Below are positions 1 through 7,986 of a DNA stretch of 64,000 bases, one piece after another; position 1 is the first letter of the stretch; the number at the start of each line of letters is the position of its first letter. The stretch comes from Bacteroidales bacterium (GTDB lineage: Bacteria; Bacteroidota; Bacteroidia; Bacteroidales; P3). The notes under the pieces were generated by a model that was given only the letters and a program-made list of their open reading frames with translations, did no database searches and was not told where the DNA came from. Both the position numbers and the translations under genes were made by a program. Location of the stretch: NCBI GenBank assembly GCA_017480185.1, contig JAFVBC010000011.1:62001-126000 (forward strand). Direction: 5' to 3'.

Positions 1-1
1 A

Positions 2-118
2 GAATACCGTGATGTAATCGTCCTACTAAAACGGGGCTACTCCGTCAGGAACACGGCCAAGCTGACTGGCAAGGGTATCTCGACAGTCCAGAGGGTGAAG
101 AATGACTTTGTGAACTAA
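2..118 (+). CDS. Serine recombinase (resolvase/invertase), C-terminal fragment
   Basis: The open frame enters from the left edge and stops at 116-118, leaving 38 residues. They read as the C-terminal helix-turn-helix of a resolvase/invertase: LLKRGYSVRNTAKLTGKGIS followed by TVQRVKNDF, the usual G-x-S-V-R-x-x-A then S-x-x-T-V-x-R pattern of the DNA-recognition helices. The catalytic serine domain must lie outside the window, so activity cannot be judged. Such enzymes act in transposon resolution or invertible-promoter switching. No clear inverted repeat or crossover site is visible in the next few hundred bases. The family call is firm; the subtype is not. Confidence 0.75.
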   Translation, partial: EYRDVIVLLKRGYSVRNTAKLTGKGISTVQRVKNDFVN

Positions 119-453
119 CAGGACTGGTGTTTTCCCTCGATGCATTCCTTTAGTTTTCGTGTGATTGGTTTCATAGTCGGTCTGCAAACCTTCTTGCCTG
201 TCAATCTGCATTTCGTATAGGTGCCAATATTGCCTAATCTGGTCTTGCCATTAGCGACTGTTTTTATGTCTGTTTGAGTACTCATGCAACTGGTTTTGAT
301 ATATATATATGTTTTATAAGTTTTACCTCTGTGTAAAAATAGAATTTGTTTGCGTATTATTGGCCTGAATGACGATATTTTAGCAAACTTTAGCAAAGTT
401 TTTTGTTGTTGTCAATCCACTGTTTTCTCATATTTACCTTTGAGCCTTATCTT
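119..453. other. Intergenic, AT-rich, no convincing gene
   Basis: This stretch between the recombinase end and the ncRNA promoter holds an alternating TA run near 299-310 and no convincing coding frame. A minus-strand frame of about 56 lysine-rich codons (118-285) runs back toward the recombinase end, but it resembles no family I know and has no visible promoter. Confidence 0.4.
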
Positions 454-490
454 TTTGGGCATCGGCATCGAAAATAATGCGTATATTTGC
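454..490 (+). promoter_or_regulatory. Bacteroidota-type promoter of the structured RNA
   Basis: TATATTTGC at 482-490 fits the Bacteroidota -7 consensus TAnnTTTGC. A TTTG at 454-457 could be the -33 element, though its spacing of 24 is longer than the usual 17-20. Transcription would start near 495-500, about 50 bases before the closing stem of the RNA fold. Confidence 0.6.
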
Positions 491-496
491 ACCCGA

Positions 497-752
497 AAAT
501 CGACGCGCGTGATGTCGAGATGCGAGAAAAAGCATTTGTATAGGTCCGACTATTAAAGTTCGCCAAATTTTAACCTAAGGACTATGATACTGATGCCTTT
601 TGCTTGTCAATATGTGGTATTCGGAAGTCATCCCTATGCCGTCAGCATATTGAGGGCATAGGATAAGGTTCAAAAAGGTTTTACTTAGGGAAGGCGTTTG
701 GCGATGCCTAATAGTCGTAGAACTGAAGCAACACGAGTTCTATGCTTTTTTT
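497..752 (+). ncRNA. Rod-shaped structured RNA, candidate 6S RNA
   Basis: Nested complementary segments give one long interrupted rod. GACTATTA 548-555 pairs with TAATAGTC 709-716. TCGCCAAA 560-567 pairs with TTTGGCGA 697-704. CCTAAG 574-579 pairs with CTTAGG 684-689. CCTTTT 596-601 pairs with AAAAGG 673-678. TCAATATG 607-614 pairs with CATATTGA 646-653. Between the third and fourth helices is an asymmetric open region, 16 bases (580-595) against 5 (679-683). A terminator hairpin follows directly and a -7 promoter element precedes it. A closing stem, a central bubble and an apical stem are the architecture of 6S RNA, which binds housekeeping RNA polymerase. A different Bacteroidales ncRNA family is also possible. 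That it is a structured RNA is well supported; the 6S identity is inference. The 5' end is estimated from the promoter. Confidence 0.65.
718..752 (+). terminator. Intrinsic terminator of the structured RNA
   Basis: TAGAACT (718-724) and AGTTCTA (736-742) form a perfect 7-bp stem, followed by a T run at 746-752. It starts just after the last helix of the RNA. It also argues against starting the next gene at the ATG at 742, which lies inside the stem. Confidence 0.8.
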
Positions 753-783
753 ATTTGCCGTAAACTGGGAACTCAGAGCGGTG

Positions 784-1290
784 ATGAAAAATTATAAATA
801 TGGAAGCGAACAACACAAATGTATTAGGGAGATTAATGGTGACATTGAAAAGGAGGCTAAAGTTCTTATGGAGAATAAACCTATCAAAAAACAAGATATT
901 GATATGCTTGTTCAGTGTTGTCAAAAGAGAATTGATGCCACCAAATGTACGACAGGTTCTTTGTATGATTTAGTGAAAGCATATGTGACTTCTGGCGAAA
1001 ACAACAAGCCGCGCAAGCCTGTATTATTATCTATTGCAGAATTATACAAACAGTATGAAGCAGAGCTTTCTGCCGAAGAGCAATCGTTAAACAGGTTCGT
1101 TATGGTAAATGAGCCAATCATACTTTCTTCTACTTCAAATGAAGAGATGTCGAGACAAGTCAATCCACTCTCCCAATGTGTCATATTATTGTATAGAATA
1201 ATCCAAATGTGCGATAAGGTGACAGATAAACTAATAGAGGTGATAAATGCACAGAATGACACGATAAACAAATTGTGCAAGAATCAATAG
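784..1290 (+). CDS. Hypothetical protein, 168 aa
   Basis: Start chosen at 784 (MKNYKYGSEQHKC...) because the in-frame ATG at 742 lies inside the upstream terminator stem. The protein is hydrophilic, with no signal peptide and no strong membrane segment. The middle and the end look helical (ELYKQYEAELSAEEQ; CDKVTDKLIEVINAQNDTIN), which may be coiled coil. I do not recognise the family. It lies 31 bases after the RNA terminator and 79 bases before the BspA-like gene, with no clear -7 promoter of its own. Its base composition is more AT-rich than the housekeeping genes further on, which fits accessory DNA. Confidence 0.6.
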   Translation: MKNYKYGSEQHKCIREINGDIEKEAKVLMENKPIKKQDIDMLVQCCQKRIDATKCTTGSLYDLVKAYVTSGENNKPRKPVLLSIAELYKQYEAELSAEEQSLNRFVMVNEPIILSSTSNEEMSRQVNPLSQCVILLYRIIQMCDKVTDKLIEVINAQNDTINKLCKNQ

Positions 1291-1369
1291 TTTTCACGAC
1301 AACGTAATAAGTAATAGTAGAATGCCGAAATCCTTAAAAGAGTAGGCATAATTAAAAACCTTATAAAAG

Positions 1370-2956
1370 ATGAAGAAATCATTAAAAGCTTCAGTTGCAT
1401 TTATTGCAATCTTTGCCTGTGTCGTGGCAAATGTGAATGCACAGTCTTTCACCGATACAGCCACCAACGGTATTCCTCTGATCTATACCGTGAACGGATC
1501 TGGTACTGTGTCCTTGACAGGCCATGGATTGTCATGCAGCGGAGCATTGATCATACCGGATAGTGTTTCGTATAATGGCTTTTCATACAACGTCATCCGC
1601 ATCGGGAATAGTGCCTTCGATGGCTGTAGCGGACTGACCTCCGTCACCATCCCCAACTCGGTCAGCAGCATCGAAGAATTTGCCTTCAGACGCTGCAGCG
1701 GCCTGACGTCGGTCGTGTTCAATGCTACAAACTGCACCTATACGGGAACAGGCGACCCTGTATTTGTAGGCTGTACAAACCTTGTAACACTGACTATCGG
1801 TGATAATGTAACAAATATTCCAGACCACGCATTCGAATACTGCAGCGGCCTGACCTCGGTCACCATCCCCAACTCAGTCACCAGCATCGGAGAACTTGCC
1901 TTCGGAGACTGCAGCGGCCTGACCTCTGTCACCATCCCCAACTCGGTCACCAGTATCGGAAGATATGCCTTCTCTGGCTGCAGCGGCATGACCTCTGTCA
2001 CCATCCCCAACTCGGTCACCAGCATCGGAGAACTTGCCTTCAGAGGCTGCAGCGACCTTACCTCGGTCGTGTTCAATGCTACAAACTGCACCTATATGGG
2101 ATCAGCGTCCGCCCCTGTATTTGAAGGTTGTACAAACCTTGCAACACTGACTATCGGTGATAATGTAACAAATATTCCAAGCTATGCCTTCAGAGGCTGC
2201 AGCGGCCTGACATCCATCACCATCCCCAACTCAGTCACCAATATCGGAAGCAGCGCTTTCCAAAACTGTCGTGGCTTGACTGACATTTCTATTGGCAGTG
2301 GCGTAAGCTCCATAGCGGAATATGCCTTTGCAGGATGCGACCATCTTATGCAAATGACATGTTCTGCTGCCATGCCGCCCACGGTGGCCGAGGTCAATGC
2401 TTTCGACGATATCTATCGCGCCATACCCATTTATGTTCCCACCGCATCGGTGAGCCTTTATCAGGTGGCCTACGGATGGTGCGAGTTCACAAACTATATA
2501 GGTGTCGGCACATATACCGTCACAGCACAGAGCGCCAATGCAACGATGGGCACGGTGAGTGGTGGCGGCAGCTATGTCGAGGGATCTGTTGCAACCCTGA
2601 CTGCCAATGCCAACGCAGGCTACCACTTTGTGCACTGGCAGGACGGCAACACGGACAACCCGCGCGTGGTGACGGTTACGGGCGACACCACTTTCTCAGC
2701 CTTCTTTGCAGAAAACGGCAATAGCAGTATAGACGAGATTACCTCATCTGACATACACATCTCCGTTTCCGATGGACGTATAATAATTCAGTCTAATAGC
2801 CTAAATAGCCTCCACGTTGATGTTTACGACATAATGGGGCGACACATAAGCTCATTCACTACAACAGGGCACTCACACTCCACCAAATTGCCAAGTGGCA
2901 TCTACATAGTTCGCATCAACAATCAATACACCCAGAAAGTGGTACTAACACGCTAA
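1370..2956 (+). CDS. BspA-like leucine-rich repeat surface protein with T9SS sorting domain
   Basis: 528 aa. Residues 1-25 are a signal peptide ending VNAQ. Residues about 55-375 are BspA/TpLRR-type repeats of 23 residues built on the pattern GLTSVTIPNSVTSIGELAF, interrupted twice by a longer unit containing FNATNCTY. Residues about 383-448 match an InlB B-repeat-like module (TLTANANAGYHFVHWQDGN). The last 75 residues (VDVYDIMGRHISSF, GIYIVRINNQ, KVVLTR end) are a type IX secretion C-terminal sorting domain. The protein is therefore probably exported by the T9SS and attached to the surface, where BspA-like proteins commonly bind host or bacterial surfaces. No ligand can be inferred. The near-identical DNA repeats invite copy-number change. 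Confidence 0.9.
   Translation: MKKSLKASVAFIAIFACVVANVNAQSFTDTATNGIPLIYTVNGSGTVSLTGHGLSCSGALIIPDSVSYNGFSYNVIRIGNSAFDGCSGLTSVTIPNSVSSIEEFAFRRCSGLTSVVFNATNCTYTGTGDPVFVGCTNLVTLTIGDNVTNIPDHAFEYCSGLTSVTIPNSVTSIGELAFGDCSGLTSVTIPNSVTSIGRYAFSGCSGMTSVTIPNSVTSIGELAFRGCSDLTSVVFNATNCTYMGSASAPVFEGCTNLATLTIGDNVTNIPSYAFRGCSGLTSITIPNSVTNIGSSAFQNCRGLTDISIGSGVSSIAEYAFAGCDHLMQMTCSAAMPPTVAEVNAFDDIYRAIPIYVPTASVSLYQVAYGWCEFTNYIGVGTYTVTAQSANATMGTVSGGGSYVEGSVATLTANANAGYHFVHWQDGNTDNPRVVTVTGDTTFSAFFAENGNSSIDEITSSDIHISVSDGRIIIQSNSLNSLHVDVYDIMGRHISSFTTTGHSHSTKLPSGIYIVRINNQYTQKVVLTR
1711..2330 (+). repeat. In-frame repeats inside the BspA-like gene
   Basis: The coding DNA repeats every 69 bp (23 codons). A larger copy also exists: the segment from 1711 (GGTCGTGTTCAATGCTACAA) recurs from 2065, a 354-bp (118-codon) offset, with only scattered differences. 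Homologous recombination between the copies would keep the reading frame and change the length of the LRR domain. Confidence 0.8.
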
Positions 2957-3056
2957 CCATCTATAGTCGACTAAAAACAATTGTTTGACATAATCATCCG
3001 CACTCCCTCCTTGTGTGGGGGGGGCTATTCTGTGATATGTGAATATTGATAATTTG

Positions 3057-3248
3057 TTAATGTTTAGTACTCCTCCCATTCTGAGATGGTTTGAGATAGA
3101 GCACTCTATGGTCTGTTGATAGCGGTATTTTATTAATGTTTGGGACACCTCTCATTCTGAGATGAGTTTGAGATAGACCACTCTACGATCTGTGGATAGC
3201 GGTAATTTATTAATGTTTGGAACTCCTTTCCTCCCACTTCTGGGAGGG
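3057..3248. repeat. 76/77-bp imperfect tandem repeat, 2.5 copies, each with a hairpin
   Basis: TTAATGTTT recurs at 3057, 3133 and 3210, with the following bases largely conserved. Each unit carries a small inverted repeat at the same place: CCAT/ATGG in unit 1, CTCAT/ATGAG in unit 2, CCTCCCA (3230-3236)/TGGGAGG (3241-3247) in the partial unit 3. The last may act as a weak terminator for the BspA-like gene. A G8 tract sits just upstream at 3017-3024. Confidence 0.7.
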
Positions 3249-3717
3249 CTTTAGTCAACTTTTCGCGGAGAGTTTATGCTTTTCATCTACCCAATGTATC
3301 TCCACAGGAGGAGTTTTTTTCATGAGATTTTGCTAAAGACAATATAGTTTGAGAAAGTAATAAGTTTTACGCACATATTGCAGCGCTATATGTCGCAGAT
3401 GAATCATCCGAGGATAAAATTTCCCAATCCAGTACTCGGGGGGCTTGATTACCCTAATTTTGGCAACGTGTATGTTAAGGCGTCGCGTTGGTTCGGATTT
3501 AATTATTCTTATTATTGATATGGAGAGTTTTTTTTATGGCGGCTTTGGCTGCCATGTGCATGCTGCGCATGTCGGCGAGCGAGAAGGTTATACAATTGAT
3601 GTATACACGAATGATGCCTTTGTGTTCCGTAATTGTAGCCCCCAAAAGCAAACGTTTATCCTCACATTTTAATAGGTGACATATTTACATCAGTGATATA
3701 CTCTGCGAGAATTGTCA
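3249..3717. other. Intergenic region, no convincing gene
   Basis: Two short plus-strand frames exist here: 3399-3518 (39 aa, rich in Tyr, Phe and Trp near its end) and 3445-3672 (75 aa). They overlap in different frames. Neither resembles a family I recognise. They could be the remains of a broken surface-protein gene, but this is only a suspicion. Confidence 0.35.
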
Positions 3718-3762
3718 AAAAAATGGGAGCGACCAATGCGTTAAGCATTGATCGCTCCCATT
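3718..3762 (-). terminator. Terminator of the ribosomal superoperon
   Basis: An 11-bp stem (3722-3732 with 3752-3762) is topped by CAATGC/GCATTG with loop GTTAA. On the minus strand it is followed by a T run (A run at 3718-3723 on plus). It lies 18 bases after the rplQ stop and closes the long minus-strand operon. Confidence 0.9.
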
Positions 3763-3780
3763 AATCAACTTTCTTCAGAA

Positions 3781-4266
3781 CTATTCAGCTTTTGCCTCTT
3801 CAGCAACTGGTTCTACAGTGGCTTCTGGTGCTACCGTCTCAGCTTTCTTACCACGCGAACGACGTGTGGTCTTGGTTTTCTTGACTGCAGCTTCCTTAAG
3901 CATGTTTTCGTTGTAGTCTACAAGTTCTATAATTGCCATTTCTGAGTTATCTCCATGACGTATTCCAGTTTTCAAAATACGCGTGTATCCACCAGGACGT
4001 GTGGCAACTTTCTGCGACACCTCACGGAAGAGCTCGTTGACAGCCTCTTTGTTGTGCAGGTAACTGAACACTATACGACGATTGTGTGTGGTATCGTTCT
4101 TTGAACGATTTATAAGAGGCTCTACATACACTCGCAACGCTTTAGCTTTAGCCACCGTGGTCTCTATACGTTTATGGATTATCAGCGACGAAGCCATGTT
4201 TGACAGCATAGCCAATCGGTGGGCATGGGTTCTTGACAAATGATTTACTTTGCAACCGTGTCTCAT
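3781..4266 (-). CDS. rplQ: 50S ribosomal protein L17
   Basis: 161 aa. The L17 core is clear: [20 protein letters not shown] at the start, then [20 protein letters not shown] and a [20 protein letters not shown] segment. The tail from about residue 130 is a low-complexity extension, first basic and then Ala/Glu-rich ([19 protein letters not shown]), as is usual in Bacteroidota. It is the last gene of the superoperon, 8 bases after rpoA, and a terminator follows. L17 sits by the tunnel exit of the large subunit. Confidence 0.97.
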   Translation of the reverse strand: MRHGCKVNHLSRTHAHRLAMLSNMASSLIIHKRIETTVAKAKALRVYVEPLINRSKNDTTHNRRIVFSYLHNKEAVNELFREVSQKVATRPGGYTRILKTGIRHGDNSEMAIIELVDYNENMLKEAAVKKTKTTRRSRGKKAETVAPEATVEPVAEEAKAE

Positions 4267-4274
4267 ATCTTTTC

Positions 4275-5267
4275 TTATTCTTTATCTAATTTATACTTGG
4301 CAACATTCATCCCGAATTCCAGGTTCTTTGAAGCCACAAGATTCTCCAACTCAGTGAGCGACTTCTTACCAAAATTGCGGAACTTCAATAAATCAGCCTT
4401 GTTGAAAGCCACCAACTCACCAAGTGTGTCAACCTCAGCTGCTTTCAAGCAATTGAGAGCACGAACAGACAAGTCTAAATCAACAAGCTTAGTCTTCAGC
4501 AGTTGGCGGATGTGTGCCGTACTTTCGTCAAACTCTTCCTGTGCCGGTTTTGTCTCAACCTCAAGGGTTATCCTCTCATCCGAGAAGAGCATAAAATGCT
4601 GAATCAATATGGTTGCAGCCTCTTTAAGTGCCTCTTTCGGATGGATAGACCCATCGGTTTCTATCTCTATGGTCAACTTCTCGTAGTCGGTTCTCTGTTC
4701 CACACGATAATCGTCCACAGAGTATTTCACGTTCTTGATAGGTGTGTGTATCGAATCTATCGCTATGACTCCAATAACATCGGTCGGACGTTTATTTTCC
4801 TCAGCGGGAACATAACCTCTACCTTTATCAATAGTCATGTTGATGTGCAATTCAACCGACGACTCCATATGACAAATCTCCAATTCGGGATTGAGCACTT
4901 GAAAACCGTTCAAATAGTTGTTCAAATCGCCGGCCTTGAACGTTGTCTGACCTTTTATTACAAATGAGAGTTTTTCATGAGTGGTGTCTTCGAGTTGGCG
5001 CCTAAAACGTACCTGTTTCAATCGAAGTATGATATCGGTCATATCCTCCACCACACCATCAAGCGACGCGAACTCATGATCAACTCCATCTATCTGTACC
5101 GATGTGATAGCATATCCCTCAAGAGAGGACAGAAGTACCCGACGCAACGCATTCCCGATGGTGATGCCATATCCAGGCTCCAACGGACGGAATTCAAAGA
5201 CTCCGTGCTGTTCATTAGCCTCTAACATGACCACCATGTCGGGTTTCTGGAATGATAATATTGCCAT
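4275..5267 (-). CDS. rpoA: DNA-directed RNA polymerase subunit alpha
   Basis: 330 aa, normal length. The N-terminal assembly domain (about 1-235) includes [20 protein letters not shown], the region that dimerises and holds beta and beta-prime. A linker leads to the C-terminal DNA-contact domain (about 255-320) with [20 protein letters not shown] and [13 protein letters not shown]. The order rpsD-rpoA-rplQ is the normal alpha operon. Alpha sets polymerase assembly and contacts upstream promoter DNA and activators. Confidence 0.98.
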   Translation of the reverse strand: MAILSFQKPDMVVMLEANEQHGVFEFRPLEPGYGITIGNALRRVLLSSLEGYAITSVQIDGVDHEFASLDGVVEDMTDIILRLKQVRFRRQLEDTTHEKLSFVIKGQTTFKAGDLNNYLNGFQVLNPELEICHMESSVELHINMTIDKGRGYVPAEENKRPTDVIGVIAIDSIHTPIKNVKYSVDDYRVEQRTDYEKLTIEIETDGSIHPKEALKEAATILIQHFMLFSDERITLEVETKPAQEEFDESTAHIRQLLKTKLVDLDLSVRALNCLKAAEVDTLGELVAFNKADLLKFRNFGKKSLTELENLVASKNLEFGMNVAKYKLDKE

Positions 5268-5325
5268 TGTTATTTTTTTGTTAGATTTATTTTCCGTCCA
5301 CTACTTAACAATTAATCATCAATCA

Positions 5326-5931
5326 TTACTTCGAGTAAAGATCAACTATCAACTGCTCATTTATAGTTTCAGGAATATCGCTGCGCTGAGGATAGTTTAC
5401 AAACTTGCCACTCATACTGTTGCCATCCCACTCAAGCCAGGGATAGTTGTTTGCACGCGATGCCAAAGCATCGGTAATCACCTCAAGCGATTTGCTACGT
5501 TCTCTGACGGATACCACATCACCCTCTCTCAACGAGTACGACGGGATATTGACTACATTGCCATTAACTGAAATATGGCAGTGAGACACCAATTGACGTG
5601 CCTGTGCACGGCTACGGGCCATACCAAGACGGTAGACAACATTGTCCAGACGAGCCTCAATGAGTTTCATCAACTCTTCACCGGTCACGCCGCCACGACG
5701 TGAAGCCTCAGCATAGAGCTTTCTGAACTGACGTTCAAGTATACCGTAGGTGTACTTTGCCTTTTGTTTTTCTTGCAACTGAATACCATATTCTGAGGTC
5801 TTACTACGACGACGATTTTGCCCATGCATACCAGGAGCATACGGTTTCTTCTCGTAGTTCTTATCCGGGCCATAAATAGGCTCGTGGAACTTTCTTGCTA
5901 TCTTTGTTTTAGGTCCAGTATATCTTGCCAT
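5326..5931 (-). CDS. rpsD: 30S ribosomal protein S4
   Basis: 201 aa. It starts [20 protein letters not shown] and has the S4 RNA-binding domain ([20 protein letters not shown], then [19 protein letters not shown]). The N-terminal zinc cysteines of some S4 proteins are absent. S4 nucleates 30S assembly by binding 16S rRNA, and in other bacteria it represses its own operon. It lies between rpsK and rpoA, as expected. Confidence 0.98.
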   Translation of the reverse strand: MARYTGPKTKIARKFHEPIYGPDKNYEKKPYAPGMHGQNRRRSKTSEYGIQLQEKQKAKYTYGILERQFRKLYAEASRRGGVTGEELMKLIEARLDNVVYRLGMARSRAQARQLVSHCHISVNGNVVNIPSYSLREGDVVSVRERSKSLEVITDALASRANNYPWLEWDGNSMSGKFVNYPQRSDIPETINEQLIVDLYSK

Positions 5932-5956
5932 TGTTTTTTTGTTTCTGGGTTAATAA

Positions 5957-6346
5957 TTACACACGACGACGTTTGGGGGGACGGCAACCATTATGTGGTA
6001 AAGGTGTGATGTCAGTAATCTCCGTCACCTCAATACCACAAGTATTGATAGCCCTTATTGCAGATTCTCGTCCTTGACCAGGTCCTTTAACAAAGACTTT
6101 TACTTTTCTTAGGCCCAAATCATAAGCAACTTTACCGCAATCTTCCGCTGCCATTTGTGCTGCATACGGAGTGTTTTTCTTCGATCCGCGGAAGCCCATT
6201 TTTCCAGCTGACGACCAAGAAATCACTTGTCCGGCATTATTTGTCAATGAAATAATGACATTGTTGAAAGAAGCAAAAATACATGCTCTTCCTTGAGGTT
6301 CAACTTTTACGACTCTTTTCTTTGTCGGTTTTGAAGTTTTTGCCAT
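5957..6346 (-). CDS. rpsK: 30S ribosomal protein S11
   Basis: 129 aa. A basic N-terminal tail precedes the S11 fold ([39 protein letters not shown]) and the conserved end [16 protein letters not shown]11 lies in the platform of the 30S subunit near the mRNA exit. It is separated from rpsM by an 80-base gap, the longest inside the alpha-operon part. Confidence 0.98.
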   Translation of the reverse strand: MAKTSKPTKKRVVKVEPQGRACIFASFNNVIISLTNNAGQVISWSSAGKMGFRGSKKNTPYAAQMAAEDCGKVAYDLGLRKVKVFVKGPGQGRESAIRAINTCGIEVTEITDITPLPHNGCRPPKRRRV

Positions 6347-6426
6347 TTTATTTTTACTTGCTTGATTCTACATTAGGCTGCTTCTAACTCAACATCTACT
6401 CCGCAACCTTTTCTTTTAATTCTTAT

Positions 6427-6804
6427 TTATTTGGTAGCTTTCTTCTTATTAGCTATCGTTTTCTTCTTACCCTTACGAGTGCGAGCGTTATTCTTGGTAC
6501 TTTGTCCACGAAGAGGAAGGCCTAAACGGTGACGGATGCCACGATAACATCCAATATCCATGAGTCTCTTAATGTTCATCTGAACCTCTGAACGCAAAGC
6601 ACCTTCCACTTTATACTCATCGTTGATAATATTACGAAGGGTATTCTGCTCATCGTCAGTCCAATCTTGAACCTTCTTGCCTTCGTCAATCCCTGCTTTT
6701 GCAAGAATTTCTTTAGCTGTGCTTCTACCTATACCATAAATATAGGTCAATCCAATCTCACCTCTCTTGTTCTTGGGTAAATCGATACCTGCAATACGTG
6801 CCAT
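6427..6804 (-). CDS. rpsM: 30S ribosomal protein S13
   Basis: 125 aa. It starts [20 protein letters not shown] and contains [19 protein letters not shown] and the conserved [17 protein letters not shown] segment, ending in a lysine-rich tail that reaches the P-site tRNA. It lies between rpmJ and rpsK in the standard order. Confidence 0.98.
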   Translation of the reverse strand: MARIAGIDLPKNKRGEIGLTYIYGIGRSTAKEILAKAGIDEGKKVQDWTDDEQNTLRNIINDEYKVEGALRSEVQMNIKRLMDIGCYRGIRHRLGLPLRGQSTKNNARTRKGKKKTIANKKKATK

Positions 6805-6830
6805 AAAAAATCTTTAGTTGTTTTGATTTT

Positions 6831-6947
6831 TCAACCCTGTCTCTGTTTGAATTTTGGGTTTTTCTTGTTGATTACATAGACCACCCCATGTCTACGAACG
6901 ACTTTACATTCTGGCGATCTCTTTTTTACAGAAACTCTAACTTTCAT
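6831..6947 (-). CDS. rpmJ: 50S ribosomal protein L36, zinc-free form
   Basis: 38 aa, start at 6947 ([15 protein letters not shown]) and TGA at 6833-6831. The end [12 protein letters not shown] is typical. Of the four zinc ligands of the C+ form (Cys11, Cys14, Cys27, His33), only Cys14 remains; the others are Ser, Asn and Phe. This zinc-free type is the norm in Bacteroidota. It lies between infA and rpsM, as expected. Confidence 0.95.
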   Translation of the reverse strand: MKVRVSVKKRSPECKVVRRHGVVYVINKKNPKFKQRQG

Positions 6948-6975
6948 CTTTGTAATTATTAACCATTCTACGTGT

Positions 6976-7194
6976 TTACTTATACCTATATGTGATTCGA
7001 CCTTTGGTCAAATCATACGGAGACATTTCGATTTGTACTTTATCCCCGGGAAGAATCTTAATATAGTGCATTCTCATCTTTCCCGATATGTGAGCAATTA
7101 TCTGATGCTCATTCTCAAGCTCTACACGGAACATTGCATTGCCCAATGATTCTACAACCGTACCGTCCAACTGTATCGCAGCCTGTTTTGCCAT
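6976..7194 (-). CDS. infA: Translation initiation factor IF-1
   Basis: 72 aa OB-fold protein, full length: [58 protein letters not shown]. It binds the 30S A site and helps IF-2 and IF-3 during initiation. The ATG overlaps the map stop by one base (TAATG), so the two are probably translationally coupled. Confidence 0.98.
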   Translation of the reverse strand: MAKQAAIQLDGTVVESLGNAMFRVELENEHQIIAHISGKMRMHYIKILPGDKVQIEMSPYDLTKGRITYRYK

Positions 7195-7979
7195 TATAAT
7201 GTTTCGTTATTCTCGTTCTCGATAAAATCAAAAGTCGTTAGAATATCTGGACCATTCTCCGTTATAGCGACCGTATGCTCAAAATGTGCGGCTGGCTTTC
7301 CATCCTTTGTACGACAGGTCCAACCATCAGCATCGGAGATTTTTATGTTCTTCGATCCCATACACACCATCGGTTCGACAGCAATAACCATTCCCTCTTT
7401 CAACAAGGGTCCTGTTCCTCGTACTCCAAAGTTTGGTACGTTAGGAGATTCGTGCATCTTAAATCCTACTCCATGTCCGCATAACTCTCTGACAACAGAA
7501 TAGCCATTCTTCTCACAGTGCATCTGTATAACTTGACTGATGTCGCCGACTCTATTACCTGCCTTGCACTGATCCAGTCCAATGAACAAAGCCTCTTTGG
7601 TTACCTTGAGCAATCTTTGCACTGACTCGTTCACGCAACCCACAACAAAGGTATAGGCTGAATCTGATACATAGCCGTTCAAATCGATCACACAATCCAG
7701 TGTTACGTTATCTCCCTCCTTCAAAAAATCATCATTCGGAATACCATGAACGACAACATCATTAACAGAGGTACAAAAAGCCGAAGGAAAACCTTCATAT
7801 CCCTTACACAAAGGTATGCCACCATTATCACGGATAAACTGTTCACCAATGCTATCTAAAAATCTAGTTGTAACACCTGGTCGAATATGTTTACCCACCT
7901 CTGCCAAAGTCCTACTCAAGAGTTTAGCAGACTCTCTGATAAATTCAATCTCCTCCTTTGTCTTCAGTACAATCATCAA
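7194..7979 (-). CDS. map: Methionine aminopeptidase type I
   Basis: 261 aa. It removes the N-terminal Met from new proteins. The pita-bread fold ligands are visible: Asp in [20 protein letters not shown], His in [20 protein letters not shown], and Glu in [11 protein letters not shown] and HFEHTVAIT. It starts [13 protein letters not shown]; the second Met (7976) is an equally good start. It follows secY after 7 bases and overlaps infA. Confidence 0.97.
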   Translation of the reverse strand: MMIVLKTKEEIEFIRESAKLLSRTLAEVGKHIRPGVTTRFLDSIGEQFIRDNGGIPLCKGYEGFPSAFCTSVNDVVVHGIPNDDFLKEGDNVTLDCVIDLNGYVSDSAYTFVVGCVNESVQRLLKVTKEALFIGLDQCKAGNRVGDISQVIQMHCEKNGYSVVRELCGHGVGFKMHESPNVPNFGVRGTGPLLKEGMVIAVEPMVCMGSKNIKISDADGWTCRTKDGKPAAHFEHTVAITENGPDILTTFDFIENENNETL

Positions 7980-7986
7980 ATCAAAA

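Noticed and set aside
118-396. Minus-strand frame of 93 codons (inner Met at 285)
   Set aside because: It overlaps the recombinase end, is lysine-rich without a recognisable domain, and has no -7 promoter.
742-783. Earlier ATG for the 168-aa protein
   Set aside because: The ATG lies in the 3' arm of the terminator of the structured RNA.
3399-3672. Short overlapping frames after the BspA-like gene
   Set aside because: No recognisable domain, no promoter and two conflicting frames; may be remnants but cannot be supported.
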